Shown here in pieces: positions 35,825-45,399 of a stretch of 64,000 nucleotides of DNA. Both the position numbers and the translations under genes were made by a program. The notes beneath the pieces were generated by a model. It was not told the DNA's origin. It saw only the letters and a list, made by a program, of their open reading frames with translations, and ran no database searches. Every line of letters starts with the position of its first letter. The stretch's first letter is position 1. This stretch comes from Oreohelix idahoensis (Eukaryota > Mollusca > Gastropoda > Stylommatophora > Oreohelicidae). The stretch lies in contig JAMPIV010019878.1 of the NCBI GenBank assembly GCA_024509875.1, positions 146,501 to 210,500 of the forward strand, given 5' to 3'.

Positions 35825-37281
35825 CTGTGAAAAGAGGAACAAAAAGAAGTTAGTCATAAAATTAAATATAAAATTAAATACATGTAACAATCAGGTAACC
35901 TAGCCACAACAGACAAACTGATAGAGAGAGAGAGAGAGAAAGAAAGAGAGAGAGAGAGAGAGGGAGAGAGAGAGAGAGAGAGAGAGAAAGCAAAGAATAA
36001 ACAGGTAAATAAAACACAGACTTATAGATAGCTAGGCACATACCTATCTATGTAGGTATACACACGCCTTCTCTTCATTATAACCAATCTTATTTTTATT
36101 CTGTTATCAAATGAAAGAAATTTTGTTCTTTAACATATCAGAAAGACCCCCCGTGCGCGCTGTGGAAGTGTGATTCCAGAGCAATTTATTGCTTTTAAAA
36201 CCCAGCATGTTTGCGAGACAAGTGACGAGTTGATCTACCCTTTCTTTTAAAATAACGAAAATATAAGTTTGTTATTAACGTGTTTGCTACTGTCAACCAT
36301 GGTTGTTGGTTATATCAGACCGACTTAAGGTAATATGTTGTTTGTATTTATTTTATGTTATCTCTATGTTTCCATTCGTAGTTCAGTATTGTTTTTAAAT
36401 CAAAAATATACTATTTTCTAAACTAGTATGTTTTTTAATTTTCACTGGACGATTGTATGTAACTTTTATCAGTTTGTACTGACTCGGGTCCTTATTTATA
36501 TGTTAGCTTTATTGTAATATATTAACTTTTCAATTCAATACCAATGCTTTTTTGTTCTTTGTTATCAGCTTCCGAGTACAGAAACGACCCGCACGCTTGT
36601 TTTTTAGTTTCACGAAAGATAAAAAACTAGCAACAATGAAACCAAAGTTATTGATCTGCCGGCTCTCTTTGGTATAATTAAAAAAAAAAAATTCGCGAAG
36701 CCCCGTTTTATTTCACGAAAAACTCAAATTGATTGGTAATTATCACTAATTGTGAAGTTTTCACTTCACGTGCAAGGGTTCCCGCGCGTTCGCTGATCAA
36801 AGGAAATTATGAATTTTTCATCAGGAAACACGAGCCATGTGAATTATTAAACACGCGAGATTGCTTTGTTCTTTGTTTCGATCAGCAGCGCCAGGTATAA
36901 TTGCTTTTGTTCTCCGTTGTTCTGTAATTATTTGAAATAGCTAGTCTCATACAAGTTTAGACTTGTCTGTTGTTGTTTTTTTTTTTTTTTTGTTAGAAAT
37001 TATTACATTCGGTGGAGCGTGGATGAGTCATCCCTGTTTTTGCAGACAATGAACAGAGCACTGGCTTAACAATATGCCAAAGAAAAAAAAATGAACATGT
37101 CGTTCATTCTCCAGGCCGTTTAACACTGCCTAGTGCGTATACACATTTTGTTAATACATAAATGTTATATATTTTAACTTTCTAAAGAGAACAGACAGCC
37201 ATATACAAATTTTTTAAATAGATAAATGGCGTGTAGATATAAGACTGTTTAGGGTATTTTCTTAACTTATCGACAACAACC

Positions 37282-37302
37282 ATATATATATACATATACA
37301 TA

Positions 37303-37399
<97 letters not shown>
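37282..37399. repeat. (TA)n microsatellite in P1
   Basis: Nearly pure TA for about 115 bases. Reading frames across it are artefacts. Confidence 0.95.
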
Positions 37400-37401
<2 letters not shown>

Positions 37402-37929
37402 CTTTTTTTAAAATGACATGTAAGAATGGTAGAAAGAGAAACGAAAACAAACAAGCAAACAGATAAAAACATATTTTTTAAATACCTGCTAGTGTATCTT
37501 TCTAGACAAATAATAATTTAGTGTATGTTTTAACTTCTACTTATCGAAAACAAACACGAACAGATAAAATAATTTAGGTTATACATTTTAACACCCTAAC
37601 GAAAACAGACAAAGACAAGGACAGACACACGGGGACAGATACACAGACACATAAAAAATATATTTATTTTTACAGAATACACTTAACGAAAACAGACATA
37701 GACATATAAACTTTATATATTTTTTAAATACGGAAACGACAGAGATATTTATATTTAACACAAACATATAAAACAGAATAACATACGTTTCTGGTGGTAA
37801 GATTTCAACGGTTGGTTTCAGTGGTTGATTTGAGAAGACTGGTCTGAGATGTTTGTTCGTCGAGCTCTGTCGTTTGAATGAGCGGTCTACAGGCTTTGTC
37901 TTAGATTATATCAAAGGCTTCTCTCTCAC

Positions 37930-38350
37930 AGCTTGCAGTACGCATGCGTAGAAGCGATAATTTTAGAGCTCGCGTGCGGCTTTGTTACAATGGTCGGAAC
38001 TCATTAGCGATTATGACATTTAGAACCACGAAGTTTAATGGGATGCAGGTGTGGTCATGAATAATTAATTATTCTCTGGTCGGAAAACGTTAATGGCTTT
38101 CTACGATCGAACTGTTGAACAAAGGAGGATATTTATAAACTATAACTATGCTTTTATCACAGATGCACTGCACACGTGTACAAGCGATAACTTCAGAGCT
38201 CACCCGCACAAGTTGTCCCGGGCGATAAGTACGGACACTCGTTATCGATATGTGATTCAACATCACAGAAACGAAGTTTAATTGCGCTCAGATGTTCATG
38301 AATAATTAATTGGGTCCCGGTGAGACCAGCGTTTTACGATCGAACATAAA
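37930..38350. repeat. Diverged tandem duplication upstream of the ATPase
   Basis: Two copies of about 215 bp share, in order, GCGATAA.TT.AGAGCTC, ACGAAGTTTAAT, TCATGAATAATTAATT and TTTCTACGATCGAAC/TTTTACGATCGAAC. Conserved spacing with point divergence indicates an old duplication, possibly of a regulatory unit. Confidence 0.7.
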
Positions 38351-38708
38351 ACTAGAGCTCTTTATTTGTGACAGTGTACTCAGAACATGGTACCGCTTGT
38401 AAAACAATGATATCAAACATTAGCTTTAAAAAATGTGATACTACACACACACATTTCTTGTTTTTGTTATATATATATATATTTATGGGCTGTTGACGAA
38501 GAATGAATAGTAAAAAAGGCATGTGACTGAGTGAGTAACGTTTTTAGAGCGATGCATTACAACCAGACATGTGACTGAGTGAGTAACGTATGGTTCTCAT
38601 ATTGTTGATTTTTAACACGTTGCAGGGAGTCTCACGTTGTTGAAAGCAGGGGGTCTCACGTTGTTGAATAAAATAACTGCGTATGAGTGTATTTTATTAT
38701 TGTTAGCT

Positions 38709-39323
38709 ATGGACCCAAGATGGGTACATCCCTTTACAGCGCTCATAGCCGGGCCCACGGGGTCTGGCAAAACTGTCTTTGTACAGCGTTTCTTGCAATA
38801 TATCCGAGATATGATGGTACCTGCACCTGATGAAATTATATAGTGTTAAGGAGAGTGGCAGTCCGTGTATAATTCGATGCCTGGAGTTCAGTTTATTGAA
38901 GGACTACCGGACATGGAGCAGTGGTCAGATGATAAGAAACGCCTGCTTGTTATAGATAATCTGATGAGTGAGATGGATGATAGAATAACGAAACTATTTA
39001 CTAAAGGCAGTCATCATCGCGATATTAGTGTAATGTACATTGTGCACAATTTATTTGGCAAGAACAAAGTACACAGAACCATTATCTTGAATTCTCATTA
39101 TATAGTGCTTTTCAAAAATCCACGCGATGGTTCGCAGATTATTAATCTAGCCAAGCAGATGTATCCAGGTCGTACGGCCTATGTCCAAGAAAGTTTTAAA
39201 GACGCGACGTCGGCCCCACGCGGTTTTTTGCTAATCGACCTTCGTCAGGCAACACCCGACGCTTTAAGATTACGTATCAAAATATTTCCACACGAACAAC
39301 AAGTCGTCTACGTCCCCAAATAA
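38709..39323 (+). pseudogene. Packaging ATPase (FtsK-HerA/A32 type)
   Basis: ATG 38709 gives MDPRWVHPFTALIAGPTGSG with the Walker A GPTGSGKT at residues 15-22. The downstream part contains a Walker B-like RLLVIDNLM, then ISVMYIVHNLF (sensor-like), LNSHYIVLFKNPRD and FLLIDLRQATPD, the usual order for Polinton and related viral genome-packaging ATPases. About 200 codons, normal for the family. Two stops, TAG 38841-38843 and TAA 38847-38849, lie in frame between Walker A and Walker B; the rest of the frame is uninterrupted to TAA 39323. The enzyme would pump DNA into the capsid. An upstream in-frame ATG at 38637 exists, but conserved residues start at 38709. Confidence 0.92.
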
Positions 39324-39327
39324 CGAG

Positions 39328-39644
39328 ATGGGGGAAAAAGTGAAACGACATGCTGAAATGTTAAAGTTTCTAGGCACTGCCAAACCCCCAGTCATCAAGG
39401 CTGTTATGAAAACAGCGTCACCCGATCTTATAGGAACACTCTGTGAGTATTGCCACAACGTATTAAAAAGTAACGTTACACTGACACCCCTCAGAAGAGG
39501 CGTATGCGTCGTAACAAAAACACCCTGAGAGGGCTCACCAAGAAGACATTGTCTCTCAAAAGACAAAAACCATTTTTACAAACTGGTGGTTTTTTAAGTT
39601 CTCTCCTTGTACCACTACTAACCCTGCTAAGAGGGGTCTTGTAG
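39328..39644 (+). pseudogene. Small basic protein with hydrophobic tail, pX-like
   Basis: The gene starts four bases after the ATPase stop. The N-terminal 50 residues (MGEKVKRHAEMLKFLGTAK through LCEYCHNVLKSNVTLTP) match a conserved Polinton block as I recognise it. Near 39490 the frame shifts and continues as an Arg/Lys-rich stretch (RRMRRNKNTLRG) and a GG-plus-hydrophobic tail (QTGGFLSSLLVPLLTLL) ending at TAG 39642-39644. A basic segment followed by a GGFL hydrophobic tail recalls adenovirus precursor protein X; homology is inference from pattern, not alignment. It could be a DNA-condensing or membrane-active virion protein. Confidence 0.6.
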
Positions 39645-40091
39645 ATGACCAAGAAAATGATTTTGATGGACCCTCGTTTGTTAGAGGCTCAAAAAACTTA
39701 TAGAGCCACCGACGCTCTGAGGGATAACTTGGGAGAATTGGACAGACAAATGCACCTAGTCTTGGAGCGAGAAGATGTGCCTGTGGGTGACAAAGCTATA
39801 TTATATCAGCGAACACTGCAGCGTTATTTGACTCGACTAGAGCAGTACAGTCACGTGCCTCTAGGTCTAGTTCATATTAAACAACCAACACAAGCTCCCG
39901 ACCAGCCAGGTTCACCCACTGTACTTAAAGACGAGATTGTCGACAAAACTCTTCAGTCCCCACCCGAACAAGTCACACCCACTAATCGAAAAAAGATGGT
40001 TGCCAGTAAATTGCGAGAAACATCGTCGTATTCGCTCAAAGGAAGGAAAAAGACAAAAACACCAAAGCGGGTAGCATGGCCAAAGAAGTGA
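39645..40091 (+). CDS. Conserved Polinton protein of unknown function
   Basis: Intact frame of 148 codons starting one base after the previous stop. The N-terminal half is helical with a predicted coiled coil (ALRDNLGELDRQMHLVLERE, then YQRTLQRYLTRLEQYS). The second half is Pro/Thr-rich and ends strongly basic (KGRKKTKTPKRVAWPKK). Proteins of this layout sit between ATPase and integrase in other Polintons, to my knowledge without an assigned role. The gene overlaps the integrase start at 40076 by 16 bases. The basic tail suggests DNA contact or nuclear localisation. Confidence 0.6.
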   Translation: MTKKMILMDPRLLEAQKTYRATDALRDNLGELDRQMHLVLEREDVPVGDKAILYQRTLQRYLTRLEQYSHVPLGLVHIKQPTQAPDQPGSPTVLKDEIVDKTLQSPPEQVTPTNRKKMVASKLRETSSYSLKGRKKTKTPKRVAWPKK

Positions 40092-41144
40092 ATAAGATTT
40101 TAAACAACATTACTACGACCCGAAACGACCCGGGTCGTATGGGGGAGTCAGTGCCTTGCAACGTAGCACCAAACTTTCTCGTAAAAAAATTGAAGAGTGG
40201 TTAGGTCATCAGGATACGTACACCATACACAAACTGGTGCGTAGAAAATTTAAAAGACGCGTGACCATCGCTGGTGGTATCGATCCACAGTTCCAAGGTG
40301 AACTAACAGACTTGCGGGGTTTAAAAAAATTCAACGATGGTTTTTCCTATCTAGTGACGTGAATCGATGTGTTTAGTAAATTTGCTTGGGCTGTTCCCCT
40401 GAAAAACAAAACTGGGAAAGCTTTAGTAGCAGCGGTAAAAACAATTTTTAACAGTCGCAAACCTATAAATTTTCAACAGACAAAGGCAGTGAGTTCGTCA
40501 ACAAAACATTCTTAAAGTTTCTTAAAGACGAAGGTGTCCATTTCTTCACTACGGAGAGTGAAGATACCAAGGCAGCTATTGTCGAGATGTTTAATCGAAC
40601 CATCAAAGAAAAAACGTGGCGTTACTTTACCAAAACCAACAGTCTTCGCTACGTCGACGTGATAAAACAACTGGTCCACAACTACAACTATTCGTATCAT
40701 CGGAGTATTAAGATGGCGCCATCGGAAGTTAACCCGAGCAATCAAGAAGAGGTGTGGCGTACATTTTTTTCGACCTCTGACGTCATCGACAGAAAAGTCT
40801 ATTTTAAAGCCGGTGATTGCGTGCGGATCGCGCAAGCCAAACAAACTTTTAAAAAGGGTTTTACGCCGGCGTGGACGGAAGAAATGTTTACGGTCAGCCG
40901 ACTAAACCAGACAAGACCGGTCACGTACGTTCTTAAATAGGATTCGGGTGAGGAATTGAAAGGTTCTTTTTACCAAGAACAGCTGCAGCGGGTCGGTGAC
41001 ACGATAGTTTATCGAATCGAGTCCATTTTGCAAGAACGGAGAGGTTTCAGTGGTGTTAAAGAGTATTTAGTCAAATGGTTCGGTTATAACTCGTCATTCA
41101 ACAGCTGGATTTCCGCCAAACAACTAGCGAGATATCGAGACTGA
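40076..41144 (+). pseudogene. Retroviral-type integrase with chromodomain
   Basis: ATG 40076 begins the frame, which shifts near 40135. The zinc-finger-like region contains QDTYTIHKLVRRKFKRR. The core starts with FQGELTDLRGL (first Asp) followed by a stop at 40360 and then IDVFSKFAWAVPLKNKTGKA. The second Asp region (about 40480) is frameshifted. The third motif reads KAAIVEMFNRTIKEK with Glu at the expected place, followed by YNYSYHRSI. A stop at 40938 precedes the C-terminal chromodomain (YRIESILQERRGFSGVKEYL, then VKWFGYNSSFNSW). It would insert Polinton DNA with 6-bp duplications; the chromodomain may guide it to histone marks. At least four disruptions. Confidence 0.9.
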
Positions 41145-41276
41145 TGGAAATAGAAGAAGTGAGCACCCCAGTTTTGCGGTCACTCCCTCCCAAGGCCACG
41201 AGAACCTCGGTCTGGCCTTTTTTTGGGAAACTAGTCCCGCGACTAGAGATCGTATTCATCTGTCAGATGATCGTTA

Positions 41277-42075
41277 TACAAGGGATTGACATAAGACTTG
41301 GGCCTGACCATGAAGGAGTCACAGGAGGAAGATGAAATTTGGCACATTTAAAGAATTGCTGTCAACAGTTGCTCAAAAGGTGTCAGTCAAAAGATTTTTT
41401 GGAGACCATGGTAACAGTAGATGAGACTTGGGTACACCATTATGACTCAGAATCCAAAATTGCCAGCATGCAAGGGAAAAGCCGGGCTCCCCAACACCTG
41501 TCAAGCCGAGAGCGCAGAAATCTGCAGGAAAAGTGATGCTGACTGTTTTTTGGGACGGCAAAGGTGTCCTTTTGAAAGATTATCTGCCTCGTGGCAGTAC
41601 AGTTAATGAACAGTACTATGCAGATCTTCTCACCAAACTAAGAAAGGTTGTGACCAGGAAACGAGGGATAACGCGCACTCAAAATCGTCCTTTGCTTCAA
41701 GACAACGCGCCCTCTTACAAAGCACGGCTTGTGCAGCTAGCAGCCAACGATGTGAATATTGAAATTCTTCCACATCCACCATATTCTTCAGATTTGGCTC
41801 CATCAGACTTTTTTCTATTCCCAAATCTTAAAAAACAGCTGAAAGGAAATCATGTTGACAGCGATGAAGAGGTTATACTGGCATGTGATGACTGGTTTAG
41901 TTTGAAAAATAGGGTGTTCTACTCCCAAGGTCTTTTCAAGGTCAAACAGAGATGGCAGAAGTGTGTCAATTCAGACGGTGGCTATATTGAAAAGGAATAA
42001 ACACTATACAAAATTTCAGCTCTCTGTGACATGTACTTCATGGTCAGGCCCAAGACTTATGTCAATCCCCTTGTA
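41277..42075 (+). mobile_element. Short mariner element in P1
   Basis: Inverted ends TACAAGGGGATTGACATAAG (one base shorter on the left) and continuing TCTTGGGCCTGACCATGAAG, with TA duplication at 41275-41276 and 42076-42077. At 799 bp it is shorter than a full mariner (about 1.3 kb): the N-terminal DNA-binding half of the transposase is missing. Confidence 0.93.
41398..42000 (+). pseudogene. Mariner transposase, catalytic half only
   Basis: It begins ETMVTVDETWVHHYDSESK (first Asp), then shifts frame near 41527 into MLTVFWDGKGVLLKDYLPRG, LLQDNAPSYKA (second Asp) and YSSDLAPSDFFLFPNLK (third Asp, 34 residues after the second: DD34D). It ends GGYIEKE at 42000, about 75 bases inside the right end. 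No helix-turn-helix domain precedes it, so it cannot bind its ends alone. Confidence 0.9.
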
Positions 42076-42200
42076 TATGTCGTCATCGGGGTCTCATTAT
42101 TCAATCTGAGTCGGAGCAACGCCGAGGGACCTGACGGCAAGTTTTGGATCGCCTTAATGAGCAGTTGTCTGGGTTACATGTTACCTAACCCTAAGATAGG

Positions 42201-42959
42201 ATGAGTTTTTACGTGACTTTACCCAGCAATGCCTCGATGAAAATATACCCAAACAATAACGCCGGTCACTTTTTCGTCAAATTGCCACAGACTATAGGCT
42301 TGACTTCGCGTTACGAGGTTGGTTTGGTTGAGATTCAATTTCCCAAAAGTTATTTTAACGTGTTAGAGGATGACGTATGGATACATTACTTTCCCAACAA
42401 AGACTATGAGTCTATACTAGTCACGTTGCCCGCCGGCCTATACACGTCACCCTACACGCTGATCGACGAGTTGGATCGTTTGCTTTTAGAAAAGGATGTG
42501 AAAGTCAAAGCACGAGTTAGAATCCATTTTAGCAATAATAAAGCCACCTTGAATCTATATGATCCGGAGGCTGAAGTTAGAATTAGCGAGACGTTAAAAC
42601 ACACGTTAGGCTTACCTACCTCGCTCGCCACAGACATCGACCCAATACTACGAGGAGAGACTGAAGTACAAATGGATAGCGACATGAAAAATGTATACGT
42701 GTACTGCGACCTCGTAGCGGCGAGAACGGTTGAGGATGCCTCTGTCCCTTTGTTACGGATTGTCCCTATTTTGGACAGGACTACCGCTTCGGTTTTTAGG
42801 ATTTACTACAAACCACACTACGTAACCCTGAGCCGTTTTTCGTTTGACGCCGTGGAAATCCTTTTAACTAATGACCACAGTAAGACTATCCCATTCACTA
42901 GCGGAGCTTCGGTAATGACACTCCACTTCCGAACTCACAGACGGTTTGATTTTGAATAG
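42201..42959 (+). CDS. Minor capsid protein (penton-like single jelly roll)
   Basis: An intact frame of 252 codons whose ATG overlaps the preceding stop (ATGA). It opens MSFYVTLPSNASMKIYPNN and has NNAGHFFVKLPQTIGLTSRY and EVGLVEIQFPKSYFNVLED, patterns shared by Polinton minor capsid proteins, followed by alternating beta-strand-like segments to the C-terminal MTLHFRTHRRFDFE. The length fits the family. The protein would form the pentameric vertices of the capsid. It is the only clearly conserved structural gene in P1 without a visible break, although the element is otherwise decayed. Confidence 0.85.
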   Translation: MSFYVTLPSNASMKIYPNNNAGHFFVKLPQTIGLTSRYEVGLVEIQFPKSYFNVLEDDVWIHYFPNKDYESILVTLPAGLYTSPYTLIDELDRLLLEKDVKVKARVRIHFSNNKATLNLYDPEAEVRISETLKHTLGLPTSLATDIDPILRGETEVQMDSDMKNVYVYCDLVAARTVEDASVPLLRIVPILDRTTASVFRIYYKPHYVTLSRFSFDAVEILLTNDHSKTIPFTSGASVMTLHFRTHRRFDFE

Positions 42960-42963
42960 AAGA

Positions 42964-43429
42964 ATGGTCAGACACGTACCAATACGACGAAACCCCAAAA
43001 TGTATGAGGAGTTTTACTGCACCCAAGCTGGACATGGATGCCAGTGTTTATTGGAGGCAGAAGTCAAAGAGGACATGGTTTGGGTAGTTTTTTCAGCGGG
43101 CTCGGTCGCATGGTTCTCCCGTGGTTAAAAACTAGAGGCAAAGCTTTACTCAGAGAGGGGTTGGCACCGGTCTACAGGTCGCGAGCGACGCGTTAGCCGG
43201 TAGAAATATCGGTGAGTCATTTCTTGAACAAGCCAAAGAGTCAGGTTAGCGTTTATTACAGGGAGCCGTTGACCACCTCACCACTAACCAATCGGGTAGC
43301 GGTATTAGCAGAAAAAGAAAAACGATAGCTGCCCCACCTGGCGAGCCGAAGAGAATAAAACGAAGTAACCGAGCTCGTCCTTCTCATTCCCACCAGAACA
43401 AGCGACGGTACTCTGATATATTTGAATGA
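42964..43429 (+). pseudogene. pVI-like minor virion protein
   Basis: ATG 42964 lies five bases after the minor capsid stop. The start reads MVRHVPIRRNPKMYEEFY and reaches TQAGHG. It then needs two frame changes (near 43040 and 43165) to follow the conserved Gly-rich amphipathic block (SQRGHGLGSFFSGLGRMVL) and the VASDALAGRNIGESF segment; an in-frame stop lies at 43248-43250. The C-terminus is Lys/Arg-rich (SRKRKTIAAPPGEPKRIKR) and ends YSDIFE with TGA overlapping the major capsid ATG. Position and the glycine/amphipathic-helix layout recall adenovirus pVI (membrane lysis, protease cofactor); homology is inferred from pattern only. Confidence 0.6.
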
Positions 43430-44725
43430 TGGCGCTTATTCACCCCAACTCGTGCGAGTGTCTTCACAGTTGTCTAGGTTTGTTTAGCGTGCCACCAACG
43501 CAAACAGCCGTAGAAGAGGGGCAATTTGTGGAGAGACACCCGTTGGCTGCCTTAGCACCCGGAGCCCCGGTGGAATTTGTAATATCGGGGAACGGGGAAG
43601 AATATCTAGATTTGTTCAATACTTTTCTGCACGTGCGCGCGAAAATCACGTTAGCTAATGGTAACACATTACCCGCTGATGCAGAGGTGGCCCCGGTCAA
43701 CTATTACCTGCACAGTTTATTCTCCCAAGTCGACGTTTCCCTAAACGACACGCTGATTACACCCAGCGAGAACGCCTACACTTATAGAGCTTACCTGGAA
43801 GCAACGTTGAATTACGGGGAGGAAGCCAAGCGAGGCCATATGACAGCGGCTTTGTTTTACAAAGACACGCCAAACTTTATTACGGAAACAAGTGGTGATA
43901 ATAATAACGGACTAAGACTGCGTCGACATATAGCGGCTGGTTCTCAGGACATTGATATGATGGGTCGGTTACATTCAGATATTTTCGCCCAAGATCGCTA
44001 TATGTTAAACGGTGTGACCGTTAAAGTAAAACTCACGCCATCTAAAGATGCGTTCAACGTGCTGGGAAACGACCATGCCGGTGGTTATAAATCTATTATA
44101 ACTTATGCGGCCCTGTTGTGCGGAAAGCCAAATTAAACCCAGCCGTCTCTCTAGCCCACGAGAAAGTCTTTTTGCGCGGTAATGCCAAGTACCCCTTGAA
44201 ACGAGTTGTGCTAAAAACTTTCTCTATTCCTAGAGGCATGATATCGCACATGCAGGATAATCTATTTCTCAGTCAAACACCTACACGGATCGTGATTGGC
44301 CTAGTCACTTCGACCGCTTTTAACGGGTCGTATCCGGTTAATCCGTTCAATTTCGCTACTTTTGGTCTGATATATTTAAATGTCAGCGCGGATGGCAGAA
44401 CAGTTAGTGGCAAGATTATGAGCACAACCAGTACGTGAGAGCCTTCTTCGGGACAAATCTAGCCATGGGGCTGGTTGGTAAAGACACCAGCAACGACCTT
44501 GAATATACACATTTTAAGAATGGATACGCCTTATACGCCTTTGACCTCACCCCCAGTCTACTGGACGGTGACCAGTTTGAGATGGCCAAGTCGGGCCCTG
44601 TCTCAGTAGAACTTAAATTCTCCGATGTCACCCCCGAACCATTACAGGTCCTCGTCTACGCCGAGCAAGACTCGATCTTGGAGATCTCGAAATCGCGCCA
44701 AGTTTTGACAGACTACACCACTTAA
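43426..44725 (+). pseudogene. Major capsid protein (double jelly roll)
   Basis: ATG 43426 overlaps the previous stop. The N-terminus HPNSCECLHSCLGLFSVPPT then QTAVEEGQFVE, followed by PVEFVISGNGEEYLDLFNTF, LHSLFSQVDVSLND and ENAYTYRAYLEATLNYGEE, are the diagnostic opening blocks of Polinton hexon-like capsid proteins. The first frame runs to 44136; a frameshift near 44125 moves to the frame 44118-44438 (YPLKRVVLKTFSIPRG, NLFLSQTPTRIVIG), and a second near 44415 moves to 44435-44725 (FKNGYALYAFDLTPSLLDGD, ELKFSDVTPEPLQVLVYAE). Total about 430 codons, normal for the family. Trimers would build the capsid faces. Confidence 0.93.
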
Positions 44726-44728
44726 ACG

Positions 44729-45214
44729 ATGAATACAGACGAGATACGGATCATACTCCTGACGGATATATTTGTTAAACGAACTGGACTCGTTAAAGTT
44801 TTAGCTCGTGACCAATTACCTCTACGTATCGATCCAAGCCAGATGGCTGCTTTCGTCATCAACACTGACTTTAGCTATCGACCCGGTGACTACTGGGTCG
44901 CTCTATATTAAAATGGCCTTGGGACTTTTGAATATTTTGATTCTTTCGGACTACCACCTACACACCCGGACCTGGTTAATTTTATAGCCAGAAACTCTAA
45001 TCGACCTTTTAACCACAACGCTCGACATTTACAAGATGTAGTTACCAACGTTTGTGGTCTCTACGCCATTGATTTCATCTTGGTCAAGGCTCGCGGTGGT
45101 ACTATGCAGCGCGTCCTACTGCCCTTTTCGGCTAGACAACACACCAACGATCGATTAGTTTTTCGACTAGTCAGACCCTGGCTAGCGAGCCAAAAGACTG
45201 TTTTTCCTTCATAA
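44729..45214 (+). pseudogene. Adenovirus-type cysteine protease, catalytic His missing
   Basis: The gene starts three bases after the capsid stop. The frame contains the region where the catalytic His is expected (PGDYWVALY, residues about 53-61), then a stop at 44909-44911. The continuation has FEYFDSFGLPP, the catalytic Cys in TNVCGLYAIDF and a C-terminal NDRLVFRLVRPWLA ending at TAA 45212-45214. Adenain-type proteases normally read G-x-H-W at the first block; here a Tyr (TAC) stands in place of His. The enzyme would mature capsid proteins. With both a stop and a lost catalytic residue it is dead. Confidence 0.88.
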
Positions 45215-45399
45215 ACGATGGCGTGATAACGACAGACACTCACCTTGTTGAAGATGATTACACGAAAAAGAAGTGACAGACTCACAAAGTAATTCGAACC
45301 GACTGTGCTCTGAGAGCTCCTAGGCGTACACGAAAAAGAAGTGGGGTTAGACGTCACCCATAGACCAACTAACTTTGTCAATAAATATATAAAATGTAT
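45215..45399 (+). pseudogene. Promoter module and remnant of the accessory ORF found in P2
   Basis: GGCGTGATAACGACAGACAC (45219-45238) and the following GAAGATG match P2 at 9573-9625. From ATG 45254 only a few codons (MITRKRSDRLTK) precede a stop. The phrase TACACGAAAAAGAAGTG occurs at 45258-45276 and again at about 45326-45343, suggesting repeat-mediated deletion of most of the gene. A basic TRKRSGVRRH-like stretch before 45361 may be the C-terminus. Confidence 0.6.

Larger units (their letters stand above)
35825..38708. promoter_or_regulatory. Divergent intergenic region between polymerase and ATPase
   Basis: About 2.9 kb separate the divergently transcribed polymerase and ATPase genes, so both promoters should be here. 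It contains a (GA)n tract (35929-35990), a large TA tract (37282-37399) and a diverged tandem duplication (about 37930-38120 and 38160-38350). No capsid-type or other gene was recognised. The TA tract is likely secondary expansion. Confidence 0.6.
41144..42204 (+). pseudogene. Two-segment membrane protein, split by mariner
   Basis: ATG 41144 overlaps the integrase stop (TGATG). The first part ends with a hydrophobic segment IVFICQMIVI at 41276, where a mariner is inserted (41277-42075). The second part after 42078 reads VVIGVSLFNLS and then FWIALMSSCLGYMLPNPKIG, with stop TGA 42202-42204 overlapping the next start (ATGA). The layout is a short cytoplasmic N-terminus and two membrane-spanning stretches, about 85 codons. 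Similar small membrane proteins precede the minor capsid gene in related elements. The two parts are out of frame by one base even without the mariner, so there is a second lesion. Confidence 0.65.

Noticed and set aside
37262..37472. Long reading frames of repeating Ile-Tyr
   Set aside because: They are translations of a (TA)n tract with no coding meaning; the same applies at 18660-18800, 49760-49948, 53240-53330 and 59058-59121.
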